Shown here: in pieces, positions 1-5,352 of the stretch
How positions within the stretch are numbered: the first letter of the stretch is position 1
Layout of the letters: every line of letters starts with the position of its first letter
DNA from: HGM12587 sp964580255
GTDB lineage: Bacteria; Bacillota; Clostridia; Lachnospirales; Lachnospiraceae
Length of the DNA: 8,659 bases
Direction: 5' to 3'
Assembly (NCBI GenBank): GCA_964580255.1
Contig: CAZOJX010000079.1
Coordinates: forward strand, 1 to 8,659
Notes under the pieces: model-generated
What the model saw: only the letters and a program-made list of their open reading frames with translations
The model's database searches: none
Told to the model about the DNA's origin: nothing
Translations under genes and position numbers: made by a program

Positions 1-32
1 TGTCCGGCATCAATGATGATTTTATCAGCCAT
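1..32 (-). CDS. N-acetylmuramoyl-L-alanine amidase, N-terminal fragment (probable)
   Basis: Only the first ten codons and two bases are in the window. Reading leftward from an ATG at 30-32 gives MADKIIIDAG, with the next codon starting CA (His or Gln). Amidase_3 (CwlD/LytC-type) cell-wall amidases typically begin with a beta strand ending in I-D-A-G-H-G-G, where the His is a zinc ligand, so the fragment fits that family. A Shine-Dalgarno-like GAGGT lies 4 bases upstream of the ATG (37-41). The gene lies downstream of the 157-aa gene on the same strand but behind a terminator hairpin, so it probably has its own promoter. Ten residues are too few for certainty; other proteins with an IDAG-ending strand are possible. 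Confidence 0.6.
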   Translation of the reverse strand, partial: MADKIIIDAG

Positions 33-57
33 GCTTACCTCATAGGTTCTTTTTTCT

Positions 58-86
58 ATTGTATGTATGTCAGAGGAGAATGTGCA
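58..86 (-). promoter_or_regulatory. weak candidate promoter for the left-edge amidase gene
   Basis: On the minus strand, TACAAT (58-63, 5 of 6 to the -10 consensus) follows TGCACA (81-86, 4 of 6 to TTGACA) after 17 bases. It lies between the terminator hairpin of the 157-aa gene and the amidase start, where a promoter is expected. The -35 match is poor, so this is tentative. Confidence 0.3.
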
Positions 87-87
87 G

Positions 88-109
88 AAAAGAGGGCAGT
101 GATGCCCTC
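88..109 (-). terminator. Rho-independent terminator of the 157-aa gene
   Basis: A perfect 7-bp stem, GAGGGCA (92-98) pairing with TGCCCTC (103-109), closes a 4-base loop. Read on the minus strand it is followed by TTTTCT. It sits about 16 bases past the stop of the 157-aa gene and separates it from the amidase gene. The U-tract is short, so termination may be partial. Confidence 0.7.
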
Positions 110-124
110 AGAAGAAACTCCCGG

Positions 125-598
125 TCAGTCCGGCGGGAGATTTTTGATTTCCAGGATCTGTCTGGATTCCAGTTTATATTCACTTTGGAGCCGACGATAG
201 AATTCATCGCCCATACCGCTTCGTCCGTCCCAGAGAAAGATGCATTTTTCAATCCAGGGAAGAAGGGAAAGGTAGATTTTATCGCATTCTGTACGATTGG
301 CAGGCATACCGATCAAAACATCATCAGCTTCCTGAAGAACCTTTTTTAACAGATCCTTCTGTTTTAACTGTACATACAGAAATTGAGTGCCTGTGATGTC
401 CTCCAGAAATGAAAGCTCCGAAGCAGGAGAAAGAATATCACCGTAAGGTGCTGTTTTTTCCTGACAGCAGTGAGCAAACTTGTGAGAATCTGCCTGCTCA
501 TGCAGCCATTGATAATATTTTTTTGCATTCCCCTGAGAGACGGGCGGCAGAAAAGTTTCCCAGGGATTTGCACAAACAATTGCAATTTTTCTGTTCAT
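125..598 (-). CDS. hypothetical protein, 157 aa, unknown function
   Basis: I do not recognise this protein. The frame is open for 157 codons from an ATG at 596-598, with AGGA 7 bases upstream, a consensus sigma-A promoter and a terminator just past the stop; all of this argues for a real gene. It is soluble in character: no signal peptide and no membrane helix. Hydrophobic beta-like strands at about residues 3-10 (RKIAIVCA), 72-77, 92-98 (DDVLIGMP) and 118-124 (KCIFLWDG) alternate with charged helical stretches, suggesting a Rossmann-like alpha/beta fold. The WDGRSG stretch (123-128) faintly recalls SLOG-type nucleotide-binding proteins, but the rest is not a convincing match. Cysteines occur at 9, 44, 45, 105 and 119. 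Tandem Spo0A-like boxes upstream suggest control by the sporulation/stationary-phase regulator (inference). Confidence 0.75.
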   Translation of the reverse strand: MNRKIAIVCANPWETFLPPVSQGNAKKYYQWLHEQADSHKFAHCCQEKTAPYGDILSPASELSFLEDITGTQFLYVQLKQKDLLKKVLQEADDVLIGMPANRTECDKIYLSLLPWIEKCIFLWDGRSGMGDEFYRRLQSEYKLESRQILEIKNLPPD

Positions 599-665
599 AA
601 AAAATTCCTAACATTCGTTGTCTGGAAAATTTGGAAGATATTTCCGAGAATCTTAAGACGCTCTT

Positions 666-694
666 ATTATACGTTTTTTTAATAGTTTTGTAAA
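666..694 (-). promoter_or_regulatory. sigma-A promoter of the 157-aa gene
   Basis: On the minus strand, TTTACA (689-694, 5 of 6) and a perfect TATAAT (666-671) are separated by 17 bases. The predicted transcription start is near 659, giving a leader of about 60 bases before the ATG at 598. This is the best-matching promoter in the window. Confidence 0.82.
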
Positions 695-714
695 TTCTTT
701 GGGAAGCAAAAGAT

Positions 715-733
715 TTCGACAAAAATCGACAGA
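715..733 (-). promoter_or_regulatory. tandem Spo0A-box-like sites
   Basis: On the minus strand, 715-723 reads TTTGTCGAA, an exact match to the usual Spo0A box. A second heptamer, TGTCGAT (725-731), lies 10 bp further upstream in the same orientation and differs from TGTCGAA at the last base only. Both sit upstream of the -35 of the 157-aa gene, at roughly -56 to -72 from the predicted start. Tandem 0A boxes one helical turn apart are the known arrangement at Spo0A-activated promoters such as spoIIG. Binding here is inferred. Confidence 0.55.
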
Positions 734-748
734 CGGGACAGAAGCCCC

Positions 749-777
749 AAAAAAACTCCCGTCAAAAGGACGGGAGT
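749..777 (-). terminator. Rho-independent terminator of the CNNM/CorC gene
   Basis: A perfect 9-bp stem (755-763 with 769-777, core CTCCCGTC/GACGGGAG) encloses a 5-base loop. On the minus strand it is followed by seven Ts. It starts 9 bases past the stop codon at 787-789 and is a textbook strong terminator, insulating the 157-aa gene from read-through. Confidence 0.93.
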
Positions 778-786
778 AAATGAATT

Positions 787-2082
787 TTATTCTTCGATTT
801 CTGAACCGGATTCAGAGGCTTCTGAATTTGGTTCCGGTAGGTAGATGTGGACTTTCTCAATTCTGTTTTTATCGATCTTTTCCACGATCAGGCGGGTACC
901 GTTTTCTAAAGTGACTTCCTCGCCTTCCATCGGAAGATGCTGCAGAGCTTCGATGACGATTCCGCCGATAGAATCATAATCTTCGGACTCAATGCCAAGA
1001 CCGATCATATCGTTGAGATCTTCCAATTTGCAGTAGCCTTCTACGAGATATTCCCGTTCTCCCAGCTGCTGAACTTCTTCGGCTTCCGATTCATCAAATT
1101 CATCACGGATATCACCGACGATTTCCTCCAAAAGGTCTTCCAGAGTAACAAGACCGGCAGTTGCACCGTATTCGTCTAAAACAATGGCAAGGCTGATGGA
1201 GTTTTTACGCATTTCCACCATCAATTCAGATGTGTTTTTAAATTCATAAGTATAATAAGCTTCTCTCAGGAAATCTCTGACATGAAATTCCTGGGTTTTA
1301 TCATAAAGGATCAGGTCCTTTACATTTAAAATACCGATCACATTGTCTCTGGTTTCTTCGTAAACAGGGATTCTCGTAAATTTATCTTCCCGATAAATCT
1401 TGATAAATTCCTCATAGGTGGCATCAAGACTTAAGAAACACATATCGATACGTGGAATCATGATATCCTTTGCCTGATGTTCACTGAAATCAAACACGTT
1501 GTTGATCATTTTATGTTCTTCTGGTTCAAGCACTCCATCTTCATGTCCAGCTTCTACAATGGTTCGAAGATCTTCTTCAGTTACGGAATCATCACGATGA
1601 TTCGGGTCAATACCGAAAAGCCTTAAGATTCCTCCGGAAAGGATATCCAAAACAAAGATCAGCGGCGTCAACACAGTCATCAGAAGATAGATGATCTTTG
1701 CATAGTTTAAAGCAATCTGCTCTGCTTTTAAGGAAGCCATGGTCTTCGGTGTGATCTCACCAAAGATAAGAACCAACAGTGTGATTGCACCGGTTGCGAT
1801 TCCGGCACCGGCACTTCCCCAGAATTTTGTGGCTAACAGGGTGGCGATAGAAGATGCGGAAATGTTTACGATGTTATTTCCGATCAGGATCGCACTGAGC
1901 AGTTTTCCGGGATCATCGATGACCTTGGAAAGAATGATGGCGCGTTTATCGCCTTCGTCCACCCATGCACGGACACGAAGCCGGTTAACGGTGGTAAGTG
2001 CTGTTTCAGCAGAAGAAAAAAATGCTGATAACATTAATAAGATTACTAAAATTGCTAGTTGTATGGCATCACTGGGACCCAA
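787..2082 (-). CDS. CNNM/CorC (hemolysin C) family membrane protein with CBS pair
   Basis: This is a 431-aa integral membrane protein of the UPF0053 family. Domains in order are a DUF21/CNNM transmembrane region (about 5-185, with SAFFSSAETAL at 19-29 and GEITPKT at 108-114), a CBS pair (about 205-325, with IPRID at 209-213 and DEYGATAGLVTLEDLLEEI from 303), and a C-terminal CorC_HlyC domain (about 335-415). The tail is acidic. Family members are linked to Mg2+ or Co2+ export and Mg homeostasis, with CBS domains binding adenine nucleotides; a haemolysin role is mostly a historical name. I chose the TTG at 2080-2082: AAAAGGAGTG lies 8 bases upstream and the resulting MGPSDAIQ start fits the family. 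A frame-open TTG at 2125-2127 would add 15 residues but overlaps the promoter -10. The gene is monocistronic, with its own promoter and terminator. Confidence 0.93.
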   Translation of the reverse strand: MGPSDAIQLAILVILLMLSAFFSSAETALTTVNRLRVRAWVDEGDKRAIILSKVIDDPGKLLSAILIGNNIVNISASSIATLLATKFWGSAGAGIATGAITLLVLIFGEITPKTMASLKAEQIALNYAKIIYLLMTVLTPLIFVLDILSGGILRLFGIDPNHRDDSVTEEDLRTIVEAGHEDGVLEPEEHKMINNVFDFSEHQAKDIMIPRIDMCFLSLDATYEEFIKIYREDKFTRIPVYEETRDNVIGILNVKDLILYDKTQEFHVRDFLREAYYTYEFKNTSELMVEMRKNSISLAIVLDEYGATAGLVTLEDLLEEIVGDIRDEFDESEAEEVQQLGEREYLVEGYCKLEDLNDMIGLGIESEDYDSIGGIVIEALQHLPMEGEEVTLENGTRLIVEKIDKNRIEKVHIYLPEPNSEASESGSEIEE

Positions 2083-2090
2083 AATAAATT

Positions 2091-2100
2091 CACTCCTTTT
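2091..2100 (-). promoter_or_regulatory. ribosome binding site deciding the CNNM/CorC start
   Basis: On the minus strand AAAAGGAGTG precedes the TTG at 2080-2082 by 8 bases. The longer candidate start at 2125-2127 lies upstream of this site and would place it inside the coding region, which favours the shorter protein. Confidence 0.85.
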
Positions 2101-2126
2101 GTATGTTAAAAATATATTCAGACTCA

Positions 2127-2155
2127 AATATACAATATTTTTCCTGATATTTCAA
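2127..2155 (-). promoter_or_regulatory. sigma-A promoter of the CNNM/CorC gene
   Basis: On the minus strand, TTGAAA (2150-2155, 5 of 6) and TATATT (2127-2132, 5 of 6) are 17 bases apart. The predicted start is near 2119, giving a leader of about 37 bases that contains the ribosome binding site. Confidence 0.75.
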
Positions 2156-2167
2156 GTGAGAGCATAG

Positions 2168-2198
2168 GTTTAAATGATGAAGAATATGTTTAAATGAT
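2168..2198. repeat. 11-bp direct repeat, 20-bp period, in the divergent intergenic region
   Basis: GTTTAAATGAT occurs at 2168-2178 and again, identically, at 2188-2198, start to start 20 bp, about two helical turns. Each copy contains the palindrome TTTAAA. The pair lies upstream of the CNNM/CorC -35 (2150-2155) and just ahead of the small membrane-protein gene at 2231. It could be an operator, an AT-rich UP-like element, or chance in AT-rich DNA. I found no convincing plus-strand promoter in this gap; the TATAAA at 2207-2212 has no matching -35 and would start transcription inside the ribosome binding site. Confidence 0.6.
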
Positions 2199-2214
2199 AA
2201 AAAATTTATAAAAT

Positions 2215-2234
2215 AGGAGAAAGGAATGCAATGA
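2215..2234 (+). promoter_or_regulatory. double ribosome binding site with a decoy start-stop
   Basis: AGGAG at 2215-2219 is ideally spaced (6 bases) for an ATG at 2226 that encodes only Met-Gln-stop (ATG CAA TGA, 2226-2234). A second AAGGA (2221-2225) lies 5 bases before the real ATG at 2231. The minimal frame ends across the true start codon. Whether ribosomes use it is unknown. Confidence 0.4.
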
Positions 2235-2596
2235 AATATGAATGGAACAGTGTTTCCTGGATCGGAAAGCTCCTGCTGACCATGTATCTGATAACGGCGC
2301 TCCTGCTCTTTGTGCTGGCATTTCTGACAAAGCAGCTGGAATGGAGCGAACCGGTAATCGGTATCGGGATTACGGTTACTGAGGTGATTGCCTGCGGAAT
2401 CGGAGGATTTTTGGCAGGGAAGATACAGGGAACAAAAAAGTTTCTGTGGGGGATCTTACTGGGACTTATGTACGTGGTATTGATGCTCCTCATTACTTTT
2501 TTTGTTAAAAAAGGATTTTCAGCAAGCACCCAGACCTTTGTCAGAACGCTGATCTTCTGTGTCGGCGGAGGTATGATCGGTGGAATGATTTCCTGA
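2231..2596 (+). CDS. TIGR04086/DUF3792 (YrzE-like) family small membrane protein
   Basis: This 121-aa protein has four predicted membrane helices (about 12-32, 41-63, 70-92, 103-120) with short loops. It carries the glycine-rich IGGFLAGKIQGTKKFLWGI stretch (57-75) and a C-terminal GGGMIGGMI, which are the hallmarks I associate with the TIGR04086/DUF3792 family of Firmicutes. Its molecular function is not known. The ATG at 2231 is preceded by AAGGA 5 bases upstream, with a second, stronger TAGGAGA at 2214-2220. An out-of-frame ATG at 2226 reads ATG-CAA-TGA and overlaps the true start. No terminator is evident after the stop, so transcription may run into the transporter gene 96 bases downstream. 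Confidence 0.85.
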   Translation: MKYEWNSVSWIGKLLLTMYLITALLLFVLAFLTKQLEWSEPVIGIGITVTEVIACGIGGFLAGKIQGTKKFLWGILLGLMYVVLMLLITFFVKKGFSASTQTFVRTLIFCVGGGMIGGMIS

Positions 2597-2625
2597 AAAA
2601 ATTAACACTATAAATAAGAAAAATA

Positions 2626-2654
2626 TTGACGGGAAAAAAGAGAGATGTTAGGAT
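2626..2654 (+). promoter_or_regulatory. sigma-A promoter of the PnuC-family gene
   Basis: TTGACG (2626-2631, 5 of 6) and TAGGAT (2649-2654, 4 of 6) are 17 bases apart. A TGT just before the -10 forms an extended TGn motif that compensates for the weak hexamer. The predicted start near 2661 leaves a leader of about 32 bases, too short for a riboswitch. Confidence 0.65.
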
Positions 2655-2692
2655 AAAAAACCGAGGAATACTAAGGAAAAGAGGGAAAACGA

Positions 2693-3463
2693 ATGAAAAA
2701 ACTCAAACAGATTTGGAACTTTTTTACAACCTATGAAAAAGTATGGTTTTTCAGCATTTTAATTTTGTCAGTGATCTTTGCATTTGTATTTCCAGAAGAA
2801 GACATGAACGGTGTCAACGGAAAACTGATCATGGCATTGTATCTTTTGGATATTTTCTTAAATGTTTTATGCGAACTTTTGATTTCCAAACAAAGCAAAT
2901 GGAATTTTATCGTTTCAGTCTTTGTAGAATTGGCGGAGATTGCAACATTGGTAGTTCTTGCAGCAAGATTTGCAACTATGGCAGTGACCCTGTTCTTCTG
3001 GCTGCCGATCGATATCATCAGTTTTATCGTATGGAATAAACACCCGGATTCTGAAGAAGATGAACTGACGGTTGTTAAGAAACTTAGCGGCGTTGCTGCA
3101 TTTCTTGTGATTACCGGAATCGTAGTTTGGACCGTGGTCGTGGGATACTTCCTTTCAGGACTTGACATTACCACAGATCTTTTCGGCGGAAATCAGACAC
3201 TTGAAAATGTGGTATGTTACTTAGATGCCTGTGCTTCGGCAGTCGGTATCGCCAATGGTTTATTCATTCTGCTGCGCTACAGAGAACAGTGGATTGCCTG
3301 GTATATCTGTGCCTTTCTGGAAACGATCATCAATATCCTGGCAGGACAGTGGGTTCTTTTGATCTTAAAGGCAGGTTACTTTACAAACACCACCTACGGA
3401 TATATCAAATGGACCAAATACATCAAAAACCATACAGCCGCAAAGGTGGAAGAAAAACAATAA
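2693..3463 (+). CDS. pnuC: PnuC-family nicotinamide riboside (or related vitamin) transporter
   Basis: A 256-aa polytopic membrane protein with about seven hydrophobic segments (near 16-34, 45-63, 68-92, 95-114, 131-153, 172-194, 200-227). The C-terminal half has the PnuC pattern: RYREQWIAWYI (195-205), a helix, then GYFTNTTYGYIKW (228-240). PnuC proteins are facilitators that import nicotinamide riboside for NAD synthesis; relatives carry thiamine or riboflavin, and the sequence alone does not fix the substrate. No NAD-salvage gene, TPP or FMN riboswitch is adjacent. The ATG at 2693 follows GAGGG by 7 bases. The gene has its own promoter and a terminator 6 bases past the stop, so it looks like an independent single-gene unit set between two plus-strand genes. 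Confidence 0.87.
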   Translation: MKKLKQIWNFFTTYEKVWFFSILILSVIFAFVFPEEDMNGVNGKLIMALYLLDIFLNVLCELLISKQSKWNFIVSVFVELAEIATLVVLAARFATMAVTLFFWLPIDIISFIVWNKHPDSEEDELTVVKKLSGVAAFLVITGIVVWTVVVGYFLSGLDITTDLFGGNQTLENVVCYLDACASAVGIANGLFILLRYREQWIAWYICAFLETIINILAGQWVLLILKAGYFTNTTYGYIKWTKYIKNHTAAKVEEKQ

Positions 3464-3469
3464 AAAACG

Positions 3470-3505
3470 ACGGGCATGAGGCGCCTTTGCCGATGCCCGT
3501 TTTTT
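3470..3505 (+). terminator. Rho-independent terminator after pnuC
   Basis: ACGGGCAT (3470-3477) pairs with ATGCCCGT (3493-3500). A smaller GGC/GCC stem lies inside, and the hairpin runs into six Ts (3500-3505). It starts 6 bases after the pnuC stop and ends 28 bases before the recJ start. An A-tract on the left side could make it work in both directions, but no minus-strand gene needs it. Confidence 0.92.
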
Positions 3506-3533
3506 CATAGATATAGGAAAATGGAGGATTCTC

Positions 3534-5246
3534 GTGAAAAAATGGTTTGTAGCTGCAAAAAAGGCAGATTTTACGGAAATTGGACAAAAATTTCATATTA
3601 CACCGATGACGGCAAGGATCATTCGAAATCGTGATGTGATCGGTGAGGAACAGATCCGCAGATATCTGCAGGGCGGGATCGAAGATCTTTATTCGCCTTG
3701 GGAACTTTTAGGGATGAAAGAAGGAATTTCCCTTCTGAGACAGGCCGTTGACAATGGGGAGAAGATTCGTGTGATCGGAGATTACGACATAGATGGTGTG
3801 TGTGCTACCTACATTTTGTTGACAGGGTTCAAAAAAATTGGTGCTCATGTGGATACGGTCATTCCGGATCGGATCAAAGACGGCTACGGGATCAATGAAC
3901 AGCTCATTGACGGTGCAAAAAGAGACGGGATCCAGCTGATCGTTACCTGTGATAATGGAATTGCTGCATCATCTCAGATCGCATATGCGAAGGAACTGGG
4001 GATGAAAGTGCTGGTGACTGATCATCATGAAGTACCTTTTGAGGAAACTGATTATGGGAGAAAGGAAAAGCTGCCTCCGGCAGATGTGATCATCAATCCA
4101 AAACAGGCGGAATGCACTTATCCATGGAAAGGTTTGTGCGGTGGTGCGGTAGCGTGGAAGCTGGTAGCAGCATTGTACGAGACTTACGGGATTCCCATGG
4201 AGGAAGCGTACCGTTTGCTGGAATTTGCGGCAATCGCAACCGTAGGCGATATCATGGAGCTTCAGGAGGAAAACCGCATTATTGTAAAAGAAGGTCTGAA
4301 GCGGATTCATTGTACAAAAAATCAGGGACTTCGTTCGCTGATCGAGGTCAACGGACTGGAAAAAGAAACCATCGGCGCATATCATATCGGCTTTGTGCTG
4401 GGACCATGCATCAATGCCGGGGGAAGACTGGATACGGCAAAACGTGCGCTGGAGCTTTTTGATGCGTCTGATAAGGAAACTGCTGACCGGTTGGCAGGAG
4501 ATTTAAAAGCACTTAATGACAGCCGGAAGGAGCTGACGAAGGATGGAGTAGAGGAAGCCATTCGTCAGGTGCAGGAAACAGGCCGACGCAAAGAGCGGGT
4601 ACTGGTCATTTATCTGCCGGATTGTCACGAAAGCATTGCCGGAATCATTGCCGGGAAGGTAAAGGAGCGGTTTTACCGTCCGGTCATTGTGCTGACAGAT
4701 GCGGAAGAAGGCATCAAAGGCTCTGCCAGATCTATTCCGGGCTACAATATGTTTGAAGAATTAAGTAAGGTCGCAGACCTGTTTACAAAATTTGGAGGTC
4801 ATCCGATGGCAGCAGGAATGTCTCTGCCAAAGGAAAATCTGGAAAAGCTCCGCCGACAGCTGAACGAAAACTGTACGCTGACAGACGATGATCTGGTGGA
4901 ACGGCTGAGCATTGACATTGCCATGCCGATCCAGTACGTCAGCGAGGAATTTATTGAAGAATTAAAGATTTTAGAGCCTTTTGGAAATGGGAACGGAAAG
5001 CCGCTGTTTGCAGAACGCAGCTTCCATGTGTTACAAAGCCAGATTCTTGGTAAAAATAGAAATACCGTAAAGCTTTATGGAGCCAATGATGCGGGCTGTC
5101 ATATGGAAGGGCTGTATTTTGGAAATCCGGAGGAGCTTCTTGCGTTGCTGGAAAAAAAGAATCCGATTTCCATTACCTATTATCCGGCGGTCAATGAATT
5201 CCGTGGAAGAAAAACACTCCAGCTGATGATCCAGGATTTTCAGTAA
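3534..5246 (+). CDS. recJ: single-stranded-DNA-specific exonuclease RecJ
   Basis: This 570-aa protein is a complete RecJ, the 5'-to-3' single-strand DNA exonuclease of recombinational and mismatch repair, acting in the cytoplasm with Mn2+ or Mg2+. The DHH domain shows motif I DYDIDG (83-88), motif II DNGI (140-143), motif III DHHE (163-166) and motif IV ATVGDI (235-240). The DHHA1 part has HESIAGIIAGK (365-375), GSARS (396-400) and KFGGHPMAAGM (419-429). The C-terminal OB-like region contains EPFGNGNGKPLF (481-492). All key metal-binding Asp and His residues are present and length is normal for the family. The start is GTG at 3534, with GGAGG 6 bases upstream; a nearby ATG at 3521 is out of frame. 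No promoter is obvious between the pnuC terminator and this start. Confidence 0.97.
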   Translation: MKKWFVAAKKADFTEIGQKFHITPMTARIIRNRDVIGEEQIRRYLQGGIEDLYSPWELLGMKEGISLLRQAVDNGEKIRVIGDYDIDGVCATYILLTGFKKIGAHVDTVIPDRIKDGYGINEQLIDGAKRDGIQLIVTCDNGIAASSQIAYAKELGMKVLVTDHHEVPFEETDYGRKEKLPPADVIINPKQAECTYPWKGLCGGAVAWKLVAALYETYGIPMEEAYRLLEFAAIATVGDIMELQEENRIIVKEGLKRIHCTKNQGLRSLIEVNGLEKETIGAYHIGFVLGPCINAGGRLDTAKRALELFDASDKETADRLAGDLKALNDSRKELTKDGVEEAIRQVQETGRRKERVLVIYLPDCHESIAGIIAGKVKERFYRPVIVLTDAEEGIKGSARSIPGYNMFEELSKVADLFTKFGGHPMAAGMSLPKENLEKLRRQLNENCTLTDDDLVERLSIDIAMPIQYVSEEFIEELKILEPFGNGNGKPLFAERSFHVLQSQILGKNRNTVKLYGANDAGCHMEGLYFGNPEELLALLEKKNPISITYYPAVNEFRGRKTLQLMIQDFQ

Positions 5247-5261
5247 TCCTGGGGGATTTTT
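5231..5261 (+). terminator. possible weak terminator overlapping the recJ stop codon
   Basis: CCAGGATT (5231-5238) pairs perfectly with AATCCTGG (5245-5252) around a 6-base loop. Five Ts follow at 5257-5261 after a GGGGA gap (further G-rich pairing can extend the stem). The recJ stop TAA (5244-5246) is inside the structure. The gap before the T-run makes efficient termination doubtful. Confidence 0.35.
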
Positions 5262-5287
5262 GAAGGAAACCCCGCAGAAATGAGAAG

Positions 5288-5316
5288 TTGCAGTGTAGTA
5301 AAAGAAGTGATATAAT
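5288..5316 (+). promoter_or_regulatory. extended -10 promoter of the apt-rel operon
   Basis: A perfect TATAAT (5311-5316) is preceded directly by TGA, giving an extended TGnTATAAT element. The -35 at the 17-base spacing is TTGCAG (5288-5293), only 3 of 6, which is typical when an extended -10 is present. The predicted start near 5323 leaves a leader of about 30 bases before apt. Confidence 0.75.
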
Positions 5317-5352
5317 ACTTAGATAATTTTGGGCAGAAGAAGGAGACGAGCC

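Noticed and set aside
1739..2167. 142-codon plus-strand frame opposite the CNNM/CorC gene
   Set aside because: It is antisense to the conserved membrane domain and promoter of a well-supported gene; the protein shows no recognisable domain.
2597..2692. Possible riboswitch or vitamin-responsive leader in front of pnuC
   Set aside because: The predicted leader is only about 32 bases and the whole gap under 100 bases; no TPP, FMN or NAD-type conserved core was seen, and no clear NiaR-like inverted repeat.
3969..4385. 138-codon minus-strand frame inside recJ
   Set aside because: Shadow of the DHH-domain coding region; no family features or supporting context.
5252..5273. GGGG/CCCC hairpin as a recJ terminator
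   Set aside because: The four-pair stem has a long loop and is followed by GCAGAAA rather than a T-run, so it does not meet the terminator pattern; it is kept only as a competing structure.
5329..5352. N-terminal extension of apt with GRRRRRA
   Set aside because: It would read through the AAGGAG ribosome binding site; the ATG at 5353 gives the standard APRT length and N-terminus.
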